Below are positions 8,130 to 16,026 of a DNA stretch of 64,000 nucleotides, in pieces. The stretch is taken from the NCBI GenBank assembly GCA_003856375.1, contig CP034120.1:2728001-2792000 (forward strand), in the 5' to 3' direction. Below the pieces are notes generated by a model, which did no database searches, was not told where the DNA came from, and worked only from the letters and a program-made list of their open reading frames with translations. Source of the stretch: Glaciecola amylolytica. GTDB lineage: Bacteria > Bacteroidota > Bacteroidia > Flavobacteriales_D > Crocinitomicaceae. Made by a program: the position numbers and the translations under genes. Numbering within the stretch: position 1 is the first letter of the stretch; the number at the start of each line of letters is the position of its first letter.

Positions 8130-11100
8130 TTATTTTATAATAACCAGGTGTCCGTTTGAGGAATACTTTTTATCGTTATCGGAATCCCGGAATGTAACTG
8201 TCCAGGAATAAGTTCCTTCCTGAACGGGTGTTCCGTTGTAGGTTCCATCCCATCCCACTTTGGAATCGTGGCTTTCGAATATGATTTCTCCCCATCTGTT
8301 GAAAATAGCCATTGTAAAGCTGTACGGATCAAATCCGGAAGTGAATACCGGCTGGAACGTATTATTATGTTCATCTCCATTCGGTGTAAAACAATTCGGA
8401 ACATAATAAATCAATTCATCCAAAATCCGAACAATCACGCTGCTCGTATCCGAACATCCGAAGGAATTCGTAGCAATCAGCTTCACCAGATAATTCCCCA
8501 CTACCTGATCATAGGCATGAACCGGTGAAAAAGCTGCCGATGTTCCACCGTCTCCGAAAAGCCAGGTATAACTGGTTGCATTCGTCGAAGTGTTGATAAA
8601 CTGAATCTCCGGACTGGTAACAGTTGCTGTAGCGGGAGAAGGAACAAACGATGCATCTGCTTCCGGATTGACACAGATCATACCTGTCTTTGTAGAAGTT
8701 CGCATACATCCGTTCGCATCCGTTACAGTTAAAGCAATGTCGTAACATCCTTGTGAAGTGAAACTGGCAGAACCCGTTGTAAGCGACGTAGACGTTTGTC
8801 CGTTTCCAAAATTCCAGAGTGCGCTTACGGCTCCGGGTGTTGCATTCGTAAATGTGACCTGCAAAGGTGAACAACCTGATATGTTATTTGCTGTAAAAGC
8901 AACTATCGGAGCTGGATTCACAACAATGGTGGTACTTGAAGGTCCGGAACAAGATCCCGGAATATCATACGTAATAACATGCGAACCTGCTCCTGCAACT
9001 GCCGGATCAAACAAACCGCTTGCAGCATTCACAATTCCGGTACCAGACCAGCTTCCTCCCGGGCTTACTGAAGTAAGTGAAACCGTTGTTCCGTTTTCAC
9101 AAAAAGGACCGGCAGAATTAATTGCAGTTGAATTCCCCGGATTCACAGTCACAGTCGTTGTTGCTGATGAAGAACACAAATTCGATGTCAGAGTAACTGT
9201 ATACGTTCCGAAGTCTGCTCCTGTAATGGATGCAATACTCGGGTTCTGGGAAGTGGAATTAAATCCGTTTGGTCCTGTCCATACAAAAGACCCCGTTCCG
9301 GTAGCAGTCAAATTCAATGTTTGTCCCACGCATAAAGGTCCGTTATTCGAAGCGGTAATTGTTGGTAACGGAGTTACTGTAACCGTCGTCGGCGCAGATG
9401 TCGTGGAACAAGCTCCAAGAGAAGCAGTCACGGTATATGTTCCTCCTGTGGTAACAGTAATCGCTTGTGTCGTTGCTCCGTTCGACCACGTATTTCCGGT
9501 TGTGGCAGACGATGTCAAAACAACAGAACCTCCGGCACAAAATGTCGTCGAGCCACCAGCTGTAATCGTTGGAGTTGCCGGAAGCGGATTAACCGTAACT
9601 GTTGCTGCTGTGGATGTAGCCGAGCAAGTTCCGTTCGAAACCGTAACGGTAAAAGTTCCACTTGCAGTAACAGTAATCGCTTGTGTGGTTGCTCCGTTCG
9701 ACCACGTATTTCCGGTTGCAGCAGATGATGTCAAAACAACAGAACCACCGGCACAAAATGTTGTCGGGCCACCAGCTGTAATCGTTGGAGTTGCCGGAAG
9801 TGGGTTTACCGTAACTGTAGTAGGTGCAGACATGATAGAACATGGTCCGTTCGAAACAGTCACGACATAAGAACCACTTGCACTTACGGTAATGGACTGT
9901 GTGGTTGCCCCGTTCGACCACGTATTTCCCGTGGTTGATGAAGAAGTCAGAACAACTGAACCTCCGGCACAAAATGTTGTAGGGCCGCCAGCTGTAATGG
10001 TTGGTACGGGAGGTAGCGGATTAACTGTAACTGTCGTTGCTGTAGATGTCGCCGAGCAGGTTCCGCCCGAAACCGTAACGGTAAAAGTTCCGCTGGCTGT
10101 AACCGTGATTGATTGTGTGGTTGCTCCGTTTGACCACGTATTCCCGGTTGTGGAAGAGGAGGTCAAAGTAACGGATCCTCCGGCACAAAATGTCGTTGGT
10201 CCGCCAGCAGTGATTGTTGGAGTTGGAGGAACAGGATTCACCGTAACGGTTGTTTCGGCAGATGTTGTCGAACACGAACCGTTTGAAACCGTAACCGTAT
10301 AATTTCCGCTGGCTGTAACCGTGATTGATGGAGTTGTCGCTCCGTTTGACCACGTATTTCCGGTTGCAGATGAGGAAGTTAAAGTAACCGACCCTCCGGC
10401 ACAAAATGTCGTTGGACCGCTAGCAGTGATTGTTGGTGTAGCAGGAAGCGGATTAACCGTAACGGTTGTTGCTGTGGAAGTTGCCGAACAAGATCCGTTT
10501 GATACCGTAACTGTGTACGTTCCACTAGCTGTAACTGTGATTGATTGAGTCGTTGCTCCGTTTGACCACGTATTTCCAGTTGCAGAAGACGATGTCAAAG
10601 TAACCGATCCTCCGGTGCAAAATGTCGTCGGGCCACCAGCAGTGATTGTTGGAGTTGGAGGAACAGGATTAACCGTAATCGTTGTTGAAGCGGCAGCAGA
10701 TGTACAACCACCCGCTGAAACTGTAACTGAATAAGTTCCACTCGCTGAAACGGTAATCGATTGTGTCGTTGCTCCGTTTGACCACGTATTTCCGGTTGCG
10801 GATGAAGAAGTCAGAGTCACTGAACCGCCGGTACAGAATGCCATTGGACCACTGGCCGTAATCGTTGGTGTTGCCGGAACCGGGTTAACAGTAACAACTG
10901 TTGCCACGGATGTTGATGAACAGCTTCCACTTACGACCGTTACCGTATATGAACCACTTGCAGTAACTGTAATAGATTGAGTCGTTGCTCCATTTGACCA
11001 CGTATTTCCGGTTGCGGAAGAAGAAGTCAGAACAACAGAACCGCCGGCACAAAATGTTGTTGGGCCGCCAGCTGTAATTGTTGGTGGCGTTCCCGGTGTT

Positions 11101-12794
11101 ACAGTAATCGTTCTGTTACTTGTAATCTGATTTCCGCAAGCATCCGTCACAATGGAATAAAGTGTTATCGTTCCGGCTGTCGGGAATGAAATGCTTGCAC
11201 TTGTTCCCGTTCCGACACTTGGCGTTCCCGATGCGTTGAAACTCCAGTTGTAAGTGTATCCCGGAACTCCGAAAGCAGCAGAAGTAGTTGCTGTCAATGA
11301 TCCTCCCTGACAAACTGTTGTTGCGGATAAGGCAATAGGAGTTGTCTGATTGGTATATTCAAGTGTTCTTCCGGTTGCATTCATGACCCAGGGAGAACCC
11401 GCTCCGATACACGTATTTGAACAGCCCGTTGCTCCCCAGCAAGAGCGGAAAAATTGCAAAGTAAATGTCACGTTCTGAGCAGCACAACCAGCAGCTGGCA
11501 TACAACCTGCTAAGTCGGAAAAAACCGTTTGATTCGCTGCCGAACAATTTCCTCCTCCTATTGCGTTACAGAACCAATAGAAACCTGCTGCAGATGGGCT
11601 CACACATCCTCCCGTTGCAATCCGCATGGCTCCATCCTGAAGCCAGCATGTTGTTCCGTTTGCTATATACGTGAAAGAAAAAGTTAAATCTGTGAATGTT
11701 GCATTTGCAGGGCATGGAACTACTAAATTGTAGTCGCAGGAGTTGGTAAAATCACAAGACCCGTTGTATCTCGATCCGGTAATCGAAGCCTGCGCCAAAG
11801 TAGCCGTTCCGGTTACAAGCGGATCAACTACCAGTTGGTAAGAACCGATATTCTCGTTGATCCAGGAATAGTCAACCAACACATCAATCATGTTTGAATG
11901 AATGTTGTAGACTCCGGAACGTGCCAGATTCTTCGGGCCGTTTTTCGCAAATAATTTTGCTTCGTCCATAACTGCCAGTTCTGTTGATCCTGACATGAGT
12001 TTCAAACTTCCGATTCCCTGCGTGTGATTTCCATCGGCAAATTGAGCATGAAGTGAATTTAAGCCCTCTAAATGCTCGCGGAACAATAGTTTTTCGAACA
12101 CACCGAATTCGTTGGATTTGATAATGAAACTGGTTTTGACAGCTCCCCTCAATACAACCATTTCGGCATCAATTCCGGGAAAGATGTTGCGGATAAGTGC
12201 TCCGTCAGAACCAACCGTATAATCCGACCAGTTTGCCGGGATCTCATTCGATTCCAATGCATTCTGAACGACTATTAGTTTCCAGTTGTTGAATTGAAAA
12301 GTTCCTTCGTTTGTTTTTAATTCTGTTCTTTTGATTGAAAAGTCAATTGCAGCCCGATCGAGCAGATATCCTGACTCATATTTCGTTCCGGAAGCCGGTT
12401 GTAATTCATGTTCGATTGAGATCCATGATCCGTTTACGAATTGATGGAGATCTCCTAACGCTTTTTGCGTATAGAATTCATTATTATCGGTAATATTAAC
12501 AAAATAACGTTCATCAATCTTTCGTTTTTCCAAAACTTCCACGCAATTATCGCAAGGTGCGTTGTCCGGAAGTTTCCCAAATTCAGGATGAGAATAGTAT
12601 TCAGGAGTGTTGAATTTTTTCCAGGATTCAAGATTTTTCACCTCTCTGGTGCGAAAACCATTCAGCAGGTTTTCTCTCGCCTCCATCTGGGCAAATAATT
12701 GATTATTAACTGATAACAGGAATAAAACGAAAAGTATTAAGCCGATTTTTAGTGCGCTTGCTTTACGGAGAGTAGTATGTAGTGCCTTTTTCAT
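8130..12794 (-). CDS. Giant T9SS type B surface protein with eight Ig-like tandem repeats and PKD domains
   Basis: The 1554-residue secreted protein has a signal peptide ending near NNQLFAQ. A beta-rich N-terminal region runs to about residue 340, followed by a Cys-rich region. Residues 572-1147 hold eight near-identical 72-residue repeats, each with FCAGGSV and GNTWSNGATT. Two further Ig-like modules and two PKD domains (WNFGNG, WLFGDGGTS) follow. The last 90 residues (VPNCFTPNGDEHNN, IFNRWGEIIFES, WDG) form the gliding-motility-associated type B sorting domain. By analogy with SprB-like adhesins it is probably a surface adhesin. No enzymatic motif was found. Confidence 0.92.
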   Translation of the reverse strand: MKKALHTTLRKASALKIGLILFVLFLLSVNNQLFAQMEARENLLNGFRTREVKNLESWKKFNTPEYYSHPEFGKLPDNAPCDNCVEVLEKRKIDERYFVNITDNNEFYTQKALGDLHQFVNGSWISIEHELQPASGTKYESGYLLDRAAIDFSIKRTELKTNEGTFQFNNWKLIVVQNALESNEIPANWSDYTVGSDGALIRNIFPGIDAEMVVLRGAVKTSFIIKSNEFGVFEKLLFREHLEGLNSLHAQFADGNHTQGIGSLKLMSGSTELAVMDEAKLFAKNGPKNLARSGVYNIHSNMIDVLVDYSWINENIGSYQLVVDPLVTGTATLAQASITGSRYNGSCDFTNSCDYNLVVPCPANATFTDLTFSFTYIANGTTCWLQDGAMRIATGGCVSPSAAGFYWFCNAIGGGNCSAANQTVFSDLAGCMPAAGCAAQNVTFTLQFFRSCWGATGCSNTCIGAGSPWVMNATGRTLEYTNQTTPIALSATTVCQGGSLTATTSAAFGVPGYTYNWSFNASGTPSVGTGTSASISFPTAGTITLYSIVTDACGNQITSNRTITVTPGTPPTITAGGPTTFCAGGSVVLTSSSATGNTWSNGATTQSITVTASGSYTVTVVSGSCSSTSVATVVTVNPVPATPTITASGPMAFCTGGSVTLTSSSATGNTWSNGATTQSITVSASGTYSVTVSAGGCTSAAASTTITVNPVPPTPTITAGGPTTFCTGGSVTLTSSSATGNTWSNGATTQSITVTASGTYTVTVSNGSCSATSTATTVTVNPLPATPTITASGPTTFCAGGSVTLTSSSATGNTWSNGATTPSITVTASGNYTVTVSNGSCSTTSAETTVTVNPVPPTPTITAGGPTTFCAGGSVTLTSSSTTGNTWSNGATTQSITVTASGTFTVTVSGGTCSATSTATTVTVNPLPPVPTITAGGPTTFCAGGSVVLTSSSTTGNTWSNGATTQSITVSASGSYVVTVSNGPCSIMSAPTTVTVNPLPATPTITAGGPTTFCAGGSVVLTSSAATGNTWSNGATTQAITVTASGTFTVTVSNGTCSATSTAATVTVNPLPATPTITAGGSTTFCAGGSVVLTSSATTGNTWSNGATTQAITVTTGGTYTVTASLGACSTTSAPTTVTVTPLPTITASNNGPLCVGQTLNLTATGTGSFVWTGPNGFNSTSQNPSIASITGADFGTYTVTLTSNLCSSSATTTVTVNPGNSTAINSAGPFCENGTTVSLTSVSPGGSWSGTGIVNAASGLFDPAVAGAGSHVITYDIPGSCSGPSSTTIVVNPAPIVAFTANNISGCSPLQVTFTNATPGAVSALWNFGNGQTSTSLTTGSASFTSQGCYDIALTVTDANGCMRTSTKTGMICVNPEADASFVPSPATATVTSPEIQFINTSTNATSYTWLFGDGGTSAAFSPVHAYDQVVGNYLVKLIATNSFGCSDTSSVIVRILDELIYYVPNCFTPNGDEHNNTFQPVFTSGFDPYSFTMAIFNRWGEIIFESHDSKVGWDGTYNGTPVQEGTYSWTVTFRDSDNDKKYSSNGHLVIIK
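9354..11081 (-). repeat. Eight tandem 216-bp repeats inside the giant surface-protein gene
   Basis: Eight head-to-tail 216-bp units encode 72 residues each. The TGGTCAAACG-type anchor around WSNGATT recurs at 9475, 9691, 9907, 10123 and onwards at exactly 216-bp spacing. Unit-to-unit variation is mostly silent or conservative. The last unit runs into a diverged partial copy. Confidence 0.9.
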
Positions 12795-12810
12795 CTAACG
12801 AGAGATAAGT

Positions 12811-12851
12811 ACCCGTACGGGTTTGTGTAACAATAGGATTACGCAAACGTA
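12811..12851 (-). promoter_or_regulatory. Promoter -7 element and leader palindrome of the giant surface-protein gene
   Basis: On the minus strand TACGTTTG (12844-12851) fits TAnnTTTG. It would give a leader of about 40 nt. That leader contains the perfect 12-bp palindrome ACCCGTACGGGT (12811-12822), a possible operator or RNA hairpin. No convincing -33 element was found. Confidence 0.45.
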
Positions 12852-12997
12852 CGAAAATTTACCGCAAAAAAAAATGAAATATCAACCACAAGAACTAAAC
12901 ACCTCGTTGAAACCAGTGTTAATTCTAAATAAATTTAAAACAAAATTGTTATTAATTTTAACATTCTAAAAATAGAACTACATTAAGCAGATTAAAC

Positions 12998-13774
12998 TCA
13001 CAAACCTCTCGCCTTCTTGATGTTATCATATGCTTCCTGAATTCGTTGGAATTTCTCCTTGGCACCTTTCTGATATTCCTCTCCCAAAGAAGCTACTTTG
13101 TCCGGGTGGTAACGAACTGCCATTTGGCGGTATGCCTTTTTCACCTCATCATCACTTGCTGATTCTTCGATTCCAAGAATTTCATAATCTGCATTGAGGT
13201 TTTGTTTAAACATTCCCTGAACAGATCTGAAATCCATTGGCGGAACCTGCAGTAAATTGGCTAAATATTGCAACGTTTTAATTTCCTGATCGGAAACCTG
13301 ACCATCGGATTGAGCAATTCCAAACAAGTAATGAAGCAGTTGAATCCGGATTTCAACCTGCGCACGCATACGGATATCCGAACAAATCTGATCGATAGGA
13401 ATGGTTGGAGCATCTAAAAAGTGCTTCAATGTCTGCAAATGCGAACCATTGAACTGATTTCCGAATTGCTGAGCCAGAAAGGATTTTACGAAATTCAATT
13501 CGGACTTCACCACTTTCCCGTCGCTTTTCATCATATAGGCTGAAAGAGCCAATAGCTGAGTAGGGAAATCGTAACGCTGGGTTTGCTGCTTGTAATATTC
13601 GAAAACATCCTGAAAAGACTGACGGTTTCCTCCACCGCCATTTCCGGAGCCTTGATTTTTTCTTGCCCGAACTGTCTGATCTATAAATCCACCGATTAAA
13701 AATGCGATTACAGCAGGAATAAATCTTCCTCCCGAAACTGCGAACGCAACAATTGCAAAAATGATACTATACAC
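12998..13774 (-). CDS. DjlA-like membrane co-chaperone: TerB-like domain plus C-terminal J domain
   Basis: The 258-residue product has a hydrophobic N-terminal segment (about residues 1-32), a Gly/Asn-rich linker, a TerB/DjlA-like helical domain (about 65-180) and a C-terminal J domain ([20 protein letters not shown]) with the HPD motif at about 223-225. The J domain stimulates DnaK ATPase, and the layout matches membrane-anchored DjlA. It lies just downstream of htpG on the same strand, but a strong terminator separates them. Confidence 0.88.
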   Translation of the reverse strand: MYSIIFAIVAFAVSGGRFIPAVIAFLIGGFIDQTVRARKNQGSGNGGGGNRQSFQDVFEYYKQQTQRYDFPTQLLALSAYMMKSDGKVVKSELNFVKSFLAQQFGNQFNGSHLQTLKHFLDAPTIPIDQICSDIRMRAQVEIRIQLLHYLFGIAQSDGQVSDQEIKTLQYLANLLQVPPMDFRSVQGMFKQNLNADYEILGIEESASDDEVKKAYRQMAVRYHPDKVASLGEEYQKGAKEKFQRIQEAYDNIKKARGL

Positions 13775-13786
13775 ACTAAAAAGATA

Positions 13787-13820
13787 AAATTCCCGTCCCG
13801 ACAGCTATCGGAACGGGAAT
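13787..13820 (-). terminator. Terminator downstream of htpG
   Basis: ATTCCCGT and ACGGGAAT (13813-13820 and 13789-13796) enclose an inner CCGATAGCTGTCGGG-like stem. On the minus strand a T-rich tract follows, 5 bp after the htpG stop. Confidence 0.8.
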
Positions 13821-13825
13821 CAAGA

Positions 13826-15715
13826 TTATACAAATGAGATACTTCTCTCAATAAACTGGTTCAATTCTTTCCCTTTCAACATTCCCTGAGCAAGCAATGC
13901 CAAATCTGTCAATTGCTTCACTTTGCTGGATTTTTCTGTTTCATCCGATAGCGCCAAAAGAGATTCTACTTTCTGATGGTTTGCATTTACAACCAGGTTG
14001 TATGATTCCGGAAATACTCCGAAGAAACCACCGCCGCCATTTCGCTGCTGTTCCATCATACGACGGATAAACTCAGGCTGGGTAACAATAATCGGCGCAT
14101 CCGTTTCGCTCATAGATTTGAATTCCACTTTGAACTTCTGGCTGTCAACAGCCGATTCAAACAAAGGTTTCAATTCGGTTTGCTGCTCTTCGGTCAACTT
14201 TGCAGGCAATTCTCCTTCTTTCTTGATCAATTGATCCAAAGTATCCGCATCAACACGCGCAAAACTCAAGTTTTCGAATGTCTGTTCAACTTTAGAAATC
14301 CAATGAGAAGCAAGAGGTCCATCGATCAATCCAACCTGATAACCACGGTCTTTCGCCTGTTTTACAAACGAGAAGTGTTCTTCCAGACTGTGTGTGTAAA
14401 GAGCAACTACTTTTCCGTCTTTATCTGTTTGAAGCGGAGCAATTTGTTCCTTCATTTCTTCAATCGTGTAATACTTTCCGTCTGTATTTTTGATCAGCGC
14501 AAAGCTTTTTGCCTTCTCTGCAAATTTGTCATCCGAAAGCATTCCATATTCGACAAAGATTTTCAAATCATCCCATTTTTCTTCGAAATCAGCACGGTCT
14601 TTCTTGAACATTTCAGCCAGTTTATCCGCTACTTTTTTAGTAATGTGTGCTGAAATCTTTTTCACGTTACCGTCGCTTTGCAAATACGAACGGGAAACGT
14701 TCAGAGGAATATCCGGTGAATCAATTACTCCGTGAAGCAAGGTCAAAAATTCAGGTACGATTTCCGCCACCGAATCGGTAATAAACACCTGATTCGAATA
14801 CAAATTGATCTTATTGCGCTGAACTTCTACATTTTCCTTGATTTTCGGGAAATACAAAATTCCTGTCAGGTTGAACGGATAATCAACATTCAAATGAATG
14901 TGGAACAAAGGATCTTCGAAAGACATCGGATACAACTCACGGTAGAACGAGGTGTAATCTTCATCCTTCAAATCAACCGGAGCACTTGTCCATGCCGGTT
15001 TCGGGTTGTTTACCTGATTTGGAACGTCAATTGAAACGCGTTTTACTTTTCCTTCTTCGTCCTTTTCTCCTTCAGGTGAATCGATGTATTCTACTTTCGT
15101 TCCGAAAAACACCGGAATCGGAAGGAATTTACAGTATTTATCCAAAATTCCCTGAATGCGGGATTTTTCTAAAAACTCTATGGATTCGTCATTAATGAAC
15201 AAAACGATATCTGTTCCTCTCGTATCTTTTTCGATTTCCGTTAAGGTATATTCCGGAGAACCGTTACTTTCCCATTGAACTGCCTGAGCTCCTTCATGAC
15301 GCGACAAAGTTCTGATTTGCACTTTCTCTGCCACCATAAATGCGGAATAGAATCCTAAACCGAAATGCCCGATAATGCTTTCTGCTCCGTCTTTTCCTTC
15401 GTATTGTTTCACGAATTCTTCGGCTCCCGAAAAGGCAATCTGATTGATGTATTTATCAATTTCCTCAGCAGTCATCCCGATTCCATTATCTCGGATCGTC
15501 AGCGTTTTAGCTTCTTTATCCAACAGCACTTCCACTTTCAGATCACCCAATTCGCCTTTGTATTCTCCTGTTGAGGAAAGTACTTTCAACTTCTGACTTG
15601 CATCTACCGCATTTGAAACCAATTCCCGCAAGAAAATCTCGTGGTCGGAATACAAGAATTTTTTGATGATTGGAAAAATATTTTCCGTTGATACATGAAT
15701 CTGTCCTGTTTTCAT
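13826..15715 (-). CDS. htpG: Molecular chaperone HtpG (Hsp90)
   Basis: The 629-residue product is a complete bacterial Hsp90. The N-terminal ATPase domain has ELVSNAVDAS, DNGIGM and HFGLGFYSAFMV; the middle domain has LYSNQVFI and LNVSRSYLQ; the C-terminal dimerisation domain has EFIRRMMEQQ. The frame is open for 26 more codons upstream, but that stretch is not Hsp90-like, and the start at 15715 gives the usual MKTGQIHVSTEN. The leader holds a TGGCAC-N5-TTG motif at 15741-15756 on the minus strand, resembling a sigma-54 promoter; this is only suggestive. Confidence 0.95.
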   Translation of the reverse strand: MKTGQIHVSTENIFPIIKKFLYSDHEIFLRELVSNAVDASQKLKVLSSTGEYKGELGDLKVEVLLDKEAKTLTIRDNGIGMTAEEIDKYINQIAFSGAEEFVKQYEGKDGAESIIGHFGLGFYSAFMVAEKVQIRTLSRHEGAQAVQWESNGSPEYTLTEIEKDTRGTDIVLFINDESIEFLEKSRIQGILDKYCKFLPIPVFFGTKVEYIDSPEGEKDEEGKVKRVSIDVPNQVNNPKPAWTSAPVDLKDEDYTSFYRELYPMSFEDPLFHIHLNVDYPFNLTGILYFPKIKENVEVQRNKINLYSNQVFITDSVAEIVPEFLTLLHGVIDSPDIPLNVSRSYLQSDGNVKKISAHITKKVADKLAEMFKKDRADFEEKWDDLKIFVEYGMLSDDKFAEKAKSFALIKNTDGKYYTIEEMKEQIAPLQTDKDGKVVALYTHSLEEHFSFVKQAKDRGYQVGLIDGPLASHWISKVEQTFENLSFARVDADTLDQLIKKEGELPAKLTEEQQTELKPLFESAVDSQKFKVEFKSMSETDAPIIVTQPEFIRRMMEQQRNGGGGFFGVFPESYNLVVNANHQKVESLLALSDETEKSSKVKQLTDLALLAQGMLKGKELNQFIERSISFV

Positions 15716-16026
15716 ACTATTTGAAATTTGCAGGAGCACCGACAAGCTTTGTGCCAAGCCTGCTTTTGTGACAAAATGACAGACTCCTTTCAAAAAATGG
15801 GGTAATTCCGCAATATTACGTCCGCTTCTTTTACAACAGTATGTTTATTCAGGTAGTAAAACCAATAGATTGAGGGATAAAACAAGTTGTACGCAATTCC
15901 GCAATATTACGTCCGAGTTCCATTCAAAAAATGAGGTCAGATTTCGAACCTTCCTGTATGAAAAAGATGTATTTTTATGTTGTTCCGCATAAAGATTACT
16001 TTTGTTGCATCCATAAACTCAAACCG
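15716..16026. other. Divergent intergenic region between htpG and the patatin gene
   Basis: About 310 bp without a confident gene. It holds the htpG leader, a 21-bp perfect direct repeat (15804-15824 and 15895-15915) and a TACTTTTG -7 element (15997-16004) ahead of the proposed GTG start of the patatin gene. An in-frame open stretch upstream of 16027 is not needed for the product. Confidence 0.6.
15804..15915. repeat. 21-bp perfect direct repeat between htpG and the patatin gene
   Basis: AATTCCGCAATATTACGTCC plus one G occurs at 15804-15824 and again at 15895-15915, 91 bp apart. Near each copy, before the first and after the second, is a ttcaaaaaatg sequence. It may be the footprint of a small duplication or a pair of binding sites. 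Confidence 0.75.

Noticed and set aside
8758-9870. Long open frame (370 codons) on the plus strand
   Set aside because: It is antisense to the 216-bp repeat array of the giant surface protein; the periodic composition keeps the frame open. The product is low-complexity and has no start context.
9354-11081. Regular repeats as a possible CRISPR array
   Set aside because: The 216-bp units are in-frame protein-coding repeats with no short repeat-spacer pattern and no cas genes.
15716-15793. N-terminal extension of htpG
   Set aside because: Extra 26 residues are not Hsp90-like; the start at 15715 matches the family.
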